Numbered from the stretch's first letter, positions 1-8,462 are shown. The stretch: DNA of 30,755 bases from Coriobacteriaceae bacterium (GCA_019420325.1 JAHZHK010000009.1:14905-45659); one strand, 5' to 3'. Translations and numbers: made by a program. The notes: generated from the letters alone by a model not told the origin.

Positions 1-1102
1 TGATGGCGACCAAGCGGCGACCGTCGTCGGGGTTCACGCCGGAGTTGGCGATGATGAGGTCACGCGCCTCCTGCGTCACGCCGCGGTCGATGGTGCGACC
101 CGACACAACGCCCGTCTCCACCGTGGAGATGCCGTTCTGACCCCACTGCTTCACATAGCCGATGGAGGCAAGCAGCAGGCTCGAATCAGGCACCTGGATG
201 CCACAGGGAATCTCGGTCGTCTGCTTCGTAACGTCCTCGGTCTTGTCGGTGCCATTGATAAACTCGAGGACGTCGCTCTCGCGCAGCTTATACGTGCTCA
301 CGTCGACAGGCTCGCCGTTGACGCACAGCGTGTAGGGGTTGCCGGCGCCTCGCTCAAGCACATCGGGAATCTCGCCATCAGCGCAGATGGAGACGAGGTT
401 GCCCGCGACAGGCGACGCATAACCGCGGTCCACGATCTCCTGCACCGAAAGACCGATGGGCAGCTCGCGAACCTTGCCATCGATGGTGCACGCCACGGCG
501 CGATGCGTGTACCACAGTGCGCCGCCCACACCCAGCAACGCCACGGCGGCAGCGCCGCCCGCAGCCATGCCCAAAAGCTTGCGGCGGGAAATACCGGAGC
601 CGTTGTGCTGCGGGGTAAGGTTTCCCGAAGGACCATACCCACCCTGACGATGATGAGAGGAGCTCGTGACGGGCTCCACGCCCGAGGCGTTGTTAGGCCT
701 GCGTGACGAGGTGTACGCCTGGCCCGAGCCTACGGGATACTGTGTGGGCTGCTGACCGCCCCGAGAACCCCTAGCGCTTCTCGACGTGTTGCCCCCATAG
801 GGATCCGAACCATAGCGGCCCGGCTGGCGAGGGGCACCCGCACCGGCACCCTGACCATAGCGTCCCTGGGGCTGCTGGCCACCGTAAGGGCTTGCCTCCC
901 GCTCAGCTTGTCCGTCCTGGTCATAGGCGCCTGAATACGTCTGGTGTGTATATGAGGGCCTCGACGCGTTATAGCCCTGGTCGCGAGTCTCATACACATC
1001 ACGTGAACCGTAGCCGGCACGACCGCTGGCATCCTGAGAGGCGTAAGGGTCACGCTCGTCATAGGTGTTGTTGTCATAATTGGGACGGCGACGGCCGGCC
1101 AT
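1..1102 (-). CDS. Polysaccharide deacetylase family protein, Tat-like signal (partial, C-terminus beyond window)
   Basis: Open from ATG at 1102 to the left edge (367 codons, no stop). A GGAG sequence lies about 8 bases before the ATG. Residues 1-170 are a hydrophilic, Tyr/Gly/Gln-rich, probably disordered cytoplasmic region. They are followed by a twin-arginine-like SRRKLLG and a hydrophobic segment (about 175-197) that should export or anchor the protein. A roughly 165-residue extracellular module follows, ending in RRLVAI. The full-length paralogue at 27071-28549 has the same module (shared WYTHRAVACT, NLVS(I/V)CA, VLEFxNGTD, EIPCG), and there RRLVAI runs straight into the TFDDGP catalytic motif. 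I therefore infer that a NodB-type deacetylase domain lies just outside the window. The likely role is removal of acetyl groups from a cell-wall or surface glycan. It is the last visible gene of a minus-strand run, 68 bases after the PRC-barrel gene. Confidence 0.8.
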   Translation of the reverse strand, partial: MAGRRRPNYDNNTYDERDPYASQDASGRAGYGSRDVYETRDQGYNASRPSYTHQTYSGAYDQDGQAEREASPYGGQQPQGRYGQGAGAGAPRQPGRYGSDPYGGNTSRSARGSRGGQQPTQYPVGSGQAYTSSRRPNNASGVEPVTSSSHHRQGGYGPSGNLTPQHNGSGISRRKLLGMAAGGAAAVALLGVGGALWYTHRAVACTIDGKVRELPIGLSVQEIVDRGYASPVAGNLVSICADGEIPDVLERGAGNPYTLCVNGEPVDVSTYKLRESDVLEFINGTDKTEDVTKQTTEIPCGIQVPDSSLLLASIGYVKQWGQNGISTVETGVVSGRTIDRGVTQEARDLIIANSGVNPDDGRRLVAI

Positions 1103-1170
1103 TATGTGTCACTCCACTTTGGTTGAGGCGTATGCGCAAGGCGGCCGCGCGCGGCGGCCGTCGTTCCATC

Positions 1171-2109
1171 CTACTTCTTTGCTTTGTCGTACTCCTTCTT
1201 GAAATCGGAGAACATGGAACCAGCCGATTTCAAGTGGTTCGTCACGGCCTTTTTGGCCGACGCGCTTGTGGATGCCTTCTTCGAAGACGACGAAGATGTG
1301 CTCTTGGTCGTCGTCTTTGTCGTCGTAGGCGTCTTCGAGCTCGTAGGTGAAGCGGCCTTCTTCTTTTCGCCCATGCCGCTCTCACGCTTGAAGCCGTCGA
1401 CAGCACCCGTCACCGAGTTCTTGATGCGACCCACGCCCTTGCCCACGGCCACCGTGCCACTCTCGATAGCCTTGGCGGTTGCCTCTGTGGCTGCAGCCTG
1501 GGACTTTGCAGCGGTGGTGGACACCTTGGCCGAAGCCTCGCCGGCCTTGGCGGCCAAGCCACCAGAAGGCATGAGGTCCCTTGCCTCGGGCTTCACGATG
1601 AGGATGCCCTTCTTGTAGCCAACCATGAGGGCCGCAGGGATTTCAATCGAACCCAGAAGAGCACGTGAGGTGGCGCCATCGTCGAGGAACAGCGAGTTGA
1701 GATCACCGGTGCGCTCGTCAAACGAAAGCTCGTCGACGCGACCGATCTCCACGCCGTCGGAGGTCTTGACCTCCATGCCCTCCCAGATGATGCAGCGGTC
1801 CCAATCGAGATCGAGGCGCTTCATGGCCTCGTCGTCCCAGGACTTGCCGCCCATGGTGGGGACAATCACGCCGTCCTGCACATCCATGGCGTCGAGTGCT
1901 AGGAACTTCTCGGGACGCTTGATCATCCACAAAAGGTCGGGCCTGCGCACGATAAAGCCCACAACCTTGAGGCCGTCAGGCGAGAACACCGTCTTGAAGA
2001 CCTTGCCGATCTTGCGATGACGGCGCGGCACGCCGTTCTTGTCAAGCTCCTTGCCGGGCTTATGGGCGCGGCAAACCTTGACGCTTCTGACCTCTTTGGT
2101 AGTGAGCAT
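1171..2109 (-). CDS. PRC-barrel domain protein with low-complexity Ser/Thr/Lys tail
   Basis: 312 residues, ATG with CGGAGATC upstream. Residues 1-85 and about 100-180 look like two PRC-barrel-type beta modules: the second contains a stretch (WEGMEVKTSDGVEIGRVDEL) typical of the family, which acts as an adaptor in ribosome maturation factors, photosynthetic reaction centres and sporulation proteins. Residues 190-245 are Ala-rich and helical. Residues about 248-290 are a Ser/Thr/Lys run, probably disordered, followed by a short charged end (FSDFKKEYDKAKK). There is no signal peptide or membrane segment, so it should be cytoplasmic, perhaps binding membrane or nucleic acid through the basic tail. 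It lies 42 bases after the YtxH-type gene and is probably co-transcribed with it. The precise function is unknown. Confidence 0.75.
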   Translation of the reverse strand: MLTTKEVRSVKVCRAHKPGKELDKNGVPRRHRKIGKVFKTVFSPDGLKVVGFIVRRPDLLWMIKRPEKFLALDAMDVQDGVIVPTMGGKSWDDEAMKRLDLDWDRCIIWEGMEVKTSDGVEIGRVDELSFDERTGDLNSLFLDDGATSRALLGSIEIPAALMVGYKKGILIVKPEARDLMPSGGLAAKAGEASAKVSTTAAKSQAAATEATAKAIESGTVAVGKGVGRIKNSVTGAVDGFKRESGMGEKKKAASPTSSKTPTTTKTTTKSTSSSSSKKASTSASAKKAVTNHLKSAGSMFSDFKKEYDKAKK

Positions 2110-2151
2110 GACTGGATCTCCGTTGGTTGTACGAACGTGTTGAATGCGTTT

Positions 2152-2529
2152 TTATTCGGCCTTGGAGGCGTCTTCAGCTTGCTCGGACGCCATGACATCG
2201 GCAGCCTTGTCAGCAACCTGGTCGGCATTCTTGGCAATGTCGGCACGCATCTGGTCCATGCGGGCACGCGCTGCGGCAATCTTCTCGCGCAGCTCGTCAG
2301 TCTTCTCGCCAGCCTCTTGAGCCGTTTGGGCGACATCGGCGCACGTGGCAGAAACGCTCTCGTTGAGCGTGTCGGCAACCTGACCGAAGGAAGCCTCAGC
2401 AGCCTGCGCAACCTTCTCGCGAGTCTCGGCACCGGAGCGCGGAGCGATGAGGATGCCAGCGACAACGCCGACGGCGGCACCCACGAGGGCTGCAAGGGCG
2501 ACACGAGGGGTGTTTTTGGATGAGCTCAT
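2152..2529 (-). CDS. YtxH-like small membrane-anchored coiled-coil protein
   Basis: 125 residues. I chose the ATG at 2529 because GAGGAGAG lies 4 bases upstream; an in-frame start 15 codons earlier has no such site. Residues 8-27 form one hydrophobic segment ending in the LIAPRSGAETRE stretch that characterises YtxH proteins (glycine-rich membrane segment followed by APxSGxExR). The rest is an Ala/Glu/Gln/Asp helix, about 95 residues, predicted as coiled coil. YtxH proteins are general-stress membrane proteins of unknown biochemical role. The gene lies between the CphA-N-like gene (55 bases) and the PRC-barrel gene (42 bases), suggesting a shared transcript related to envelope stress. Confidence 0.8.
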   Translation of the reverse strand: MSSSKNTPRVALAALVGAAVGVVAGILIAPRSGAETREKVAQAAEASFGQVADTLNESVSATCADVAQTAQEAGEKTDELREKIAAARARMDQMRADIAKNADQVADKAADVMASEQAEDASKAE

Positions 2530-2584
2530 AAGACTCTCCTCACAAACGTTGAATGGTTGAGTGCTTATACCCAACCGACGGCCC

Positions 2585-3073
2585 TTAGTTCTGAGCCGCG
2601 TCTTCAGGCAGACTCTTCACAAGGGCATGCAAGCCCTCGACAATGCTGTCAAGATCGGGCTTGGCGCCATGGCCGCCGGTGAACGCCCACTCCATGATCC
2701 AAACGGCGCTCGAGACCACGCCCGCCACGAGCACATCATCGGGGCACGACAGCTTGATGGTCCACATGCGCTCCTCGCCCGGCACCGCGGCGGTGTTGCC
2801 AGCGCTCACGTCTTCCAGGTCAAGGCGGCTCATGAGCTCGACGCACACGTGCTCGAGCAGGTGGGCGCACTCGGTGTTGGGCAGCGCGTCACGGAAGACA
2901 TCGCCAGCCTCGCTGATGCAGGCATGGTCGGCAATCTGAGGCATGAGGTCGTAGACGCGCTGCGTGCCCTCGATATCGTCGGAAGTCATGACGGGGGCAG
3001 CTGCGTCGAGCTGCACCGTGGCGCACAGCGTCTCGGGACCGACCACGACTTTTTTCAGCTCAAACAGGCTCAT
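2585..3073 (-). CDS. Stand-alone domain resembling cyanophycin synthetase N-terminus
   Basis: 162 residues from ATG 3073. A GTG at 3082 is an alternative start, with AGAAAGG three bases upstream; the choice is uncertain. The pattern LMPQIADHACISEAG, then about ten residues, then T-x-C-AHLLEHVCVELM, followed by a beta-rich region (MWTIKLS.CPDDV) and a helix, matches the layout of the CphA N-terminal domain (LP.L..H.C..G..GGF...L..GT...H..EH..LEL). That domain in full synthetases precedes ATP-grasp and Mur-ligase modules. Neither module is present here, so synthesis of cyanophycin cannot be assumed. The gene sits between the CNNM-type gene (124-base gap) and the YtxH gene. Family assignment rests on motif memory only. 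Confidence 0.6.
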   Translation of the reverse strand: MSLFELKKVVVGPETLCATVQLDAAAPVMTSDDIEGTQRVYDLMPQIADHACISEAGDVFRDALPNTECAHLLEHVCVELMSRLDLEDVSAGNTAAVPGEERMWTIKLSCPDDVLVAGVVSSAVWIMEWAFTGGHGAKPDLDSIVEGLHALVKSLPEDAAQN

Positions 3074-3197
3074 GTGCCTCACAGGCCTTTCTCTAAAACG
3101 GGACGGCCCCCGAGATGCCCCGAGGAGCCGCCTGATTCAAACTGCGTATATGGTAGCGCAAATGCAAGGCGATGCGGGCGGGCGCACGCCCCTCACG

Positions 3198-4511
3198 TCA
3201 GTCTTCGTCGGACTCTTCGGGCTCGCTTACCTCGGGGGCGATTGCGTGCACCGACTCGATGCGACGACCGTCCATGGAGGTCACCTTGAAGGTCCAGCCG
3301 TCCTTCTCGATGACGTCGCCCTCCTCGGGAAGCTTGTCGGCCTCGTACATGAACCAACCGCCAACCGTGTCGTACTCCTCGCTTTCGTCGATGGGCCAGC
3401 CAAGCTCGACGGCGTCGTCGACCGAGAACGTACCGTCGACTTCCCATTCGCGCTCGGAAAGGCGCATAAGCTCCTGCTCGTCCTGGTCGTACTCATCGCG
3501 AATTTCGCCCACGACCTCCTCCACGATGTCTTCGATCGTGATGAGGCCGGCCGTGCCACCGTACTCGTCGATCACGATGGCCATCTGCTCGCGCTCGGCG
3601 CGCATCTGGGTGAGCAGGGGCAGCAGGTCCTTCGTCTCAGGAACGAACAGGCACGGGCGCACAAACTCGGACACGGCGTTGTCGCCCTTGCCTGCAAGCG
3701 CGGGGGCGATGAGGTCTTTAATCTTGACGATGCCGATGACCTCGTCCATGTCGTCGTGATACACGGGCATGCGCGAATAGCCGGTCTTCTGCATCAAGGC
3801 GAGCACCTCGCGGGCGCTCTGCACGTCCTCGACGGCAGTGACGTCGACGCGGGGCACCATGACCTGTCGCACCACGGCGTCGCCCAGGTCGAACACCTCG
3901 TGGATCATGCGCTTCTCGTCGTCGGAGAGGTCCTCCTGCTCGGCGACCATGTACTTGATCTCCTCCTCGGAGACCTGGCCCTCGTCGGCCTGCTTGATAC
4001 GGAACACACTCGCCACGAGGTTGGCGCTGGCGCTGGTGAGCCATACAAGCGGCGAGGCAATCTTGCCGAAGACGATGAGCGGGCCCGACACCATCTTGGC
4101 AACCTTCTCGGTGTCGGCCAAGGCGATGCGCTTGGGCACGAGCTCGCCGAGAACGATGCTGAAGTACGACACGGCGAGCGTGATGAGGATAGGCGAAAGC
4201 ACCGGCGCCACAGCCGTGAGCCAGCCGATACCAAAGGAGCTCATCCACTGCGCAAAGGGGTCGGACAGGTTCGTGGAAGCGACCGCCGACGAGAAGAAAC
4301 CAACGAGCGTGATGGCCACCTGAATGGTCGCCAGGAAGTTGCCCGAGTCGCTTGCGAGGTTCGCCGCGCGCTTGGCCGACTTGTCTCCTTCCTCAGCTTC
4401 ATGATCGAGCAACGGCTTGCTCGCGTTGACCAACGCCATCTCCGACATGGAGAAGTAGCCGTTCACCAAGATGAGAACGAATGCAAGAAGGATGGATAAG
4501 CCTATGCCCAT
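3198..4511 (-). CDS. CNNM/TlyC (hemolysin C) family membrane protein with CBS pair
   Basis: 437 residues. The order is: DUF21/CNNM transmembrane domain (about 1-185, with membrane segments near 3-22, 60-80, 100-120 and 145-165, and the signature ELVPKRIAL at 123-131); two CBS domains (about 215-335, with RMPVYHDDMDEVIGIV and AGLITIEDIVEEVVGEI); and a C-terminal CorC/HlyC domain (about 350-425, REWEVDGTFSVDDAVE). The length and domain order are complete. Family members are integral membrane proteins linked to Mg2+ or Co2+ homeostasis; the hemolysin name is historical. GGAGGT lies 12 bases before the start, which is long but usable. It heads the minus-strand run leading to the left edge. Confidence 0.93.
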   Translation of the reverse strand: MGIGLSILLAFVLILVNGYFSMSEMALVNASKPLLDHEAEEGDKSAKRAANLASDSGNFLATIQVAITLVGFFSSAVASTNLSDPFAQWMSSFGIGWLTAVAPVLSPILITLAVSYFSIVLGELVPKRIALADTEKVAKMVSGPLIVFGKIASPLVWLTSASANLVASVFRIKQADEGQVSEEEIKYMVAEQEDLSDDEKRMIHEVFDLGDAVVRQVMVPRVDVTAVEDVQSAREVLALMQKTGYSRMPVYHDDMDEVIGIVKIKDLIAPALAGKGDNAVSEFVRPCLFVPETKDLLPLLTQMRAEREQMAIVIDEYGGTAGLITIEDIVEEVVGEIRDEYDQDEQELMRLSEREWEVDGTFSVDDAVELGWPIDESEEYDTVGGWFMYEADKLPEEGDVIEKDGWTFKVTSMDGRRIESVHAIAPEVSEPEESDED

Positions 4512-4589
4512 ACGAAAACGCCGACCTCCAAAGGTTACGAGACAACAGGACGTGCGTGCAGGCGCTAAGAGCGCTGGCGTCTGCAGACG

Positions 4590-5363
4590 TTAGAACACAA
4601 AAAGCAGCACTGCCAAAGTATGGCAAACACTGCCGCCCAACACAAAGAAGTGAAACACCATATGTGAGTATGGAATGCGTTTCAGCACATAGAAGACACA
4701 GCCCACCGAATACGACAGGCCCCCTGCAATGAGCAGCGCCATGCCGCCGACAGGCAGAAGCGTCGCAAGTACCGGCAGCTTGAAGACAAGGCACCATCCC
4801 ATCGCCAGGTAGATGAGGGCAGAGACCCACTTGGGCTGGCGCTGGCGAGCAAAGCACTCGATGAGCACGCCTATGAGGGCGACGATCCACATCGCGACGC
4901 ACAGGGCAACGCCGCCCTCGTCGTGCAGCGTCACAAGCGTAAACGGTGCATAGCAGCCCGCAATGAGCAGGTAGATGACGCTATGGTCGAGAATGCGCAG
5001 CACCGCCTTGCCGCGTGGTGCCTGAATGGCGTGGTAGAGCGTGGAGAAGAGGTACTCCAGCACGAGCGTCACGCCCATCATGACAGCCGCGCAGGTCCTA
5101 AGGCCGCCTCCGGTATGGGCGGCTTTCACGCACAGCAAGACAAGCGCCGCCACCGCAAGGCCAAAACCCACTCCATGCGAGACCGCGTTGCCAATCTCCT
5201 CGCCCGTTGAGTAAAGCCTGCCACGACGCTTCTTGACATCGAAACGCTCGAGCACCGGGTGCGAGGACGCAGACGTCAGGGCAGACTCGGGGCCTCCGGC
5301 AACTGCGCAGAAAACCCCAAGGTCATCATCTTGCATGCCCTCTTCTTCCAACTTGTTGCCCAT
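4590..5363 (-). CDS. Hemolysin III / PAQR-like membrane protein (YqfA/TrhA family)
   Basis: 257 residues, start supported by AAGGAGGGCAT immediately before ATG. After a 50-residue hydrophilic N-terminus come seven hydrophobic segments with the family signatures: E-x-x-NAVSHGVG near 55-65, STLYHA near 107, ILDHSVIYLLIAG near 123, and the terminal HFFVLGGSVCHTLAV near 238-252. The conserved His residues (SH, YH, DH, HFF, CH) are those proposed to form the metal site in PAQR proteins. The role is in the cytoplasmic membrane, possibly lipid or energy homeostasis; haemolysis is not implied. The N-terminal tail is longer than in short family members. It is preceded by an inverted repeat at 5440-5460 and the terminator of the neighbouring ATPase gene, so it should have its own promoter. 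Confidence 0.92.
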   Translation of the reverse strand: MGNKLEEEGMQDDDLGVFCAVAGGPESALTSASSHPVLERFDVKKRRGRLYSTGEEIGNAVSHGVGFGLAVAALVLLCVKAAHTGGGLRTCAAVMMGVTLVLEYLFSTLYHAIQAPRGKAVLRILDHSVIYLLIAGCYAPFTLVTLHDEGGVALCVAMWIVALIGVLIECFARQRQPKWVSALIYLAMGWCLVFKLPVLATLLPVGGMALLIAGGLSYSVGCVFYVLKRIPYSHMVFHFFVLGGSVCHTLAVLLFVF

Positions 5364-5439
5364 ATGCCCTCCTTCTCTCCCGTATCCCCTGCAACGCGAG
5401 TGTTCGAGCGCGTCGCGAATTCATCTGACTGTACCCACA

Positions 5440-5460
5440 TGCCTGGTACGGCACCAGGCA
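5440..5460. promoter_or_regulatory. Perfect 8-bp inverted repeat upstream of hemolysin III gene
   Basis: TGCCTGGT and ACCAGGCA are separated by 5 bases, about 75 bases before the hemolysin III start. There is no T-run on either side, so an operator is as likely as an RNA hairpin. No partner regulator is visible. Confidence 0.35.
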
Positions 5461-5477
5461 ATGCCTGAAAAGAACGC

Positions 5478-5513
5478 AAAAGCGGGACGAGCGGCCCACA
5501 AACCGCTCGCCCC
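5478..5513 (-). terminator. Rho-independent terminator after DUF815 ATPase gene
   Basis: Read on the minus strand, GGGGCGAGCGG pairs with CCGCTCGTCCC (11 pairs, one G-T) around an 8-base loop, followed two bases later by TTTT. It starts 12 bases after the ATPase stop codon. Confidence 0.75.
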
Positions 5514-5525
5514 GTCTTAGGTAGC

Positions 5526-6779
5526 CTAAGCCTCTTGTTGCGCCACGAGCGAGTCGACGTACTGGCGCGCCGCCCTGGCCGAACGTCCCCCGCGGCCCAG
5601 CGCGAATCGTTCCGCCCCCGCCTCGAGCTCCTCGACAGGCACGGCAAGGTCGCATGTGTGCGCAAGTTGGCGCACAATGGCCAGGTAGGCCGCCTTGTCC
5701 GGCTTGAAGAAGGAGATCTGCAAGCCGAAGCGCTCGGACAGCGACAGGGTCTCCTGCATCGTGTCGTTGCGATGGATGTCGTCGCCGTCGCGCGCGGAGA
5801 AGCTCTCCTTCACGAGATGGCGGCGGTTCGACGTGGCGTAGATGACCACGTTCGGGCTCTTCGACGACACACCACCCTCAAGCACCGCCTTAAGCGCCGC
5901 GTAGTTGTCGTCGTCGCGAGCAAACGACAGGTCGTCGATGAAGACGATGAACTTGAGCGGGTTGGCGGCAAGTTCGTCGAGCACCGCCGGGATGAGCTTG
6001 AGCTGGTCTTTGCGGACCTCGATGATGCGCAGCCCCTCGCCGGCGAGCTCGTTGACCACGGCCTTCACCGTGGACGACTTGCCCGTGCCCGCATCGCCCG
6101 ACAGCAGCACGTTTGCTGCGGGCTTGCCGGCCAAAAGGGCGCGCGTATTGGCCAGGATGAGGCCTTTCTCGCGCTCGTAGCCAGCAAGGTCGGACAGACG
6201 CTGGGGGTCGGGATGCGCCACAGGGCACACCGTGCCGTCGTCTGCCAGCGAGAACATGCGAAAGCGAGCATACATGCCAAAGCCGAAGCGCCCCACCTGC
6301 TCGATGCGGGACGCATACTCCGACACCAACTCGACCCGCTCGGTTTCAAAGCCGGGCATGAAGCCCTGCCAGTCGAGACCCATGCGCAGCGCCGCCGGGG
6401 TGAGGTTGGCGACCTCCTGCAAGGTGCGCAGGTCGGCGCGGGCACACGCCTCCACCGAGGCGGCGGCGTTGCGCCCGGCCGCATGGGCGAGCACGTAGGG
6501 GTTCTCGTCGTTGCACACCGCGTCGAGCACATAGCGCGCCAGGCTGTCGTGACCGCTTGCGTACAGGCGACTCACAAACTCACCGTACATCGACACGCAG
6601 GCGTGCACGGGAGCGTCGCGCCTGCAGTCGAGGTAGCTCAAAAGCCCCGCTACAACAGGGTCGGCAAGCAGCCCGCGAAAGACCCCGAGCGCGCGCAGGC
6701 GCAAGGAGAGGTCCGCGAGCATCGGGGCACGCTGGGCAAAGGAGGCCGGCGTGGCGGGACCGTTAGTTGAGGACGGCAC
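5526..6779 (-). CDS. DUF815 family AAA ATPase
   Basis: 417 residues from a GTG at 6779. GGAG lies 6 bases upstream, and the start overlaps the last codons of ilvD by 17 bases, so translation is probably coupled. An internal ATG at 6722 is a weaker alternative. Walker A (GDAGTGKSS) is at residues 228-236 and Walker B (FIVFIDDLSF) near 277-286, followed by a sensor-like YATSNRRHLVKE and a basic C-terminal helical region. The first 200 residues are the helical N-terminal part normal for DUF815. Members are predicted cytoplasmic P-loop ATPases of unknown client; this one is full length. Its coupling to ilvD may be positional rather than functional. Confidence 0.9.
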   Translation of the reverse strand: MPSSTNGPATPASFAQRAPMLADLSLRLRALGVFRGLLADPVVAGLLSYLDCRRDAPVHACVSMYGEFVSRLYASGHDSLARYVLDAVCNDENPYVLAHAAGRNAAASVEACARADLRTLQEVANLTPAALRMGLDWQGFMPGFETERVELVSEYASRIEQVGRFGFGMYARFRMFSLADDGTVCPVAHPDPQRLSDLAGYEREKGLILANTRALLAGKPAANVLLSGDAGTGKSSTVKAVVNELAGEGLRIIEVRKDQLKLIPAVLDELAANPLKFIVFIDDLSFARDDDNYAALKAVLEGGVSSKSPNVVIYATSNRRHLVKESFSARDGDDIHRNDTMQETLSLSERFGLQISFFKPDKAAYLAIVRQLAHTCDLAVPVEELEAGAERFALGRGGRSARAARQYVDSLVAQQEA

Positions 6780-8424
6780 CGGTCGCTCCGCTCGAGACGA
6801 GGGCGGCGTAACGCTTCAGGTAGCCGGAAAGCTCCTTGGTCTTGGGCGTGAAGGCCGCCATACGACGGTCGAGCTCCTCCTGGGGAATCTTGAGCTCGAT
6901 GGTGTAGTTGGGAATGTCGATGGAGATGATGTCGCCTTCCTGCACCACACCGATGGGGCCGCCGCTGGCAGCCTCGGGCGAGACGTGGCCGATGCACGCG
7001 CCGCGCGTGGCACCCGAGAAACGACCGTCGGTGATGAGAGCCACGGAGTTGCCCAGGCCCTGACCCATGATCGCCGAGGTGGGGTTCAGCATCTCGCGCA
7101 TACCAGGACCGCCCTTGGGACCCTCGTAGCGGATGACCACGACGTCACCGGGGTTGATCTTGCCGGCGTTGATGGCGTTCTGGGCGTCCTCCTCGCAGTC
7201 GAAGACGCGAGCGGGGCCCTCGTGCACCTGCATCTCGGGAAGCACGGCGGAGCGCTTGACAACAGAGCCGTCGGGAGCAAGGTTGCCGCGCAGCACGGCA
7301 ATGCCGCCCGTCGGGCTGTAGGGGTTGTCAACAGGGCGAATGACCTCGGGGTCGAGGTTCTTGGCGTCAGCGATGTTCTCACCCACGGTCTTGCCCGTGA
7401 CGGTCATGCAGTCGGTGTGGATGAGGCCGAGCTCGCTGAGCTCGTGCATGACGGCATACACGCCGCCCGCCTCGTCGAGCTGCTCCATATAGGTGCGGCC
7501 AGCCGGCGCCAGGTGGCACAGGTTGGGGGTCTTCATGCTCATGGCGTTGGCAATGTCGAGGTTGATGTCGATGCCGCACTCATGGGCGATGGCAGGCAGG
7601 TGCAGCATGGAGTTGGTGGAGCAGCCCAGGGCCATGTCCACCGTGAGGGCGTTCTCAAAAGCCTCCTGCGTCATGATGTCACGCGGGCGGATGTCACGCT
7701 TGAGCATCTCCATGACGGCCATACCAGCGTGCTTGGCCAGCTCCAGGCGACGCGAGTACACGGCAGGGATGGTGCCGTTGCCGCGCAGGCCCATGCCAAG
7801 CGCCTCGGTGAGGCAGTTCATGGAGTTGGCGGTGTACATGCCCGAGCAAGAACCGCAGGTGGGGCAGACGCGACGCGCGTAGTCCTCCACCTCCTCGGCG
7901 GTCATGTTGCCGGCGGAGTACTTGCCCTGAGCCTCGAACATGGAGGAAAGGCTCGTGCGTGCACCGTTCACATGGCCGGCGAGCATGGGGCCACCCGACA
8001 CAAAGGTCGTGGGGATGTTGAGGCGCGCGGCGACCATGAGCAGGCCAGGCACGTTCTTGTCGCAGTTAGGCACCATGACAAGGGCGTCGAAACCATGGGC
8101 AAGCGCCATGGCCTCGGTGGAGTCGGCGATGAGGTCGCGCGTGACGAGCGAGTACTTCATGCCGATATGGCCCATGGCGATGCCGTCGCACACGGCGATG
8201 GCGGGGAAGACGATGGGGGTGCCACCGGCCATGGCGACGCCCATCTTGACGGCGTCGACGATCTTGTCGAGATTCATGTGGCCGGGAACGATCTCGTTGT
8301 ACGAGCTCACGATGCCCACGAGCGGACGGGCGATTTCCTCGTCGGTGAGGCCCAGCGCATGGTACAGCGAACGATGTGCCCCGTTCATGGGGCCGAACTT
8401 GATGGCATCAGACTTGACGTTCAT
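6763..8424 (-). CDS. ilvD: Dihydroxy-acid dehydratase
   Basis: 553 residues. It converts 2,3-dihydroxy-3-methylvalerate or -isovalerate to the 2-keto acids in isoleucine and valine synthesis. I chose ATG 8424 because AGAGG lies about 10 bases upstream and the protein then starts with the usual N-terminus (MNVKSDAIKFGP). The family motifs NCDKNVPG (C121) and CPTCGSCSGMYTANSMN are present, as is C79 in AIAVCDG. The loop that carries a first cluster cysteine in [2Fe-2S] plant-type enzymes reads PGHMNL here, as in E. coli-type [4Fe-4S] enzymes. An oxygen-sensitive cluster is therefore inferred. It lies 555 bases after ilvC, separated by the hairpin array, and overlaps the DUF815 start. Confidence 0.97.
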   Translation of the reverse strand: MNVKSDAIKFGPMNGAHRSLYHALGLTDEEIARPLVGIVSSYNEIVPGHMNLDKIVDAVKMGVAMAGGTPIVFPAIAVCDGIAMGHIGMKYSLVTRDLIADSTEAMALAHGFDALVMVPNCDKNVPGLLMVAARLNIPTTFVSGGPMLAGHVNGARTSLSSMFEAQGKYSAGNMTAEEVEDYARRVCPTCGSCSGMYTANSMNCLTEALGMGLRGNGTIPAVYSRRLELAKHAGMAVMEMLKRDIRPRDIMTQEAFENALTVDMALGCSTNSMLHLPAIAHECGIDINLDIANAMSMKTPNLCHLAPAGRTYMEQLDEAGGVYAVMHELSELGLIHTDCMTVTGKTVGENIADAKNLDPEVIRPVDNPYSPTGGIAVLRGNLAPDGSVVKRSAVLPEMQVHEGPARVFDCEEDAQNAINAGKINPGDVVVIRYEGPKGGPGMREMLNPTSAIMGQGLGNSVALITDGRFSGATRGACIGHVSPEAASGGPIGVVQEGDIISIDIPNYTIELKIPQEELDRRMAAFTPKTKELSGYLKRYAALVSSGATGAVLN

Positions 8425-8462
8425 AGAAGAGGACCTCTCCCTTGGCAACGATGTAACCCTAT

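Noticed and set aside
1135..1165. GC-rich palindromic stretch between the PRC-barrel and deacetylase genes
   Set aside because: Strong pairing is possible, but there is no T-run and the GC content makes it expected by chance; too weak to call a terminator.
2964..4499. Long plus-strand open frame opposite the CNNM gene
   Set aside because: Antisense frame created by GC-rich codon bias. The minus-strand product has clear CNNM/CBS domains.
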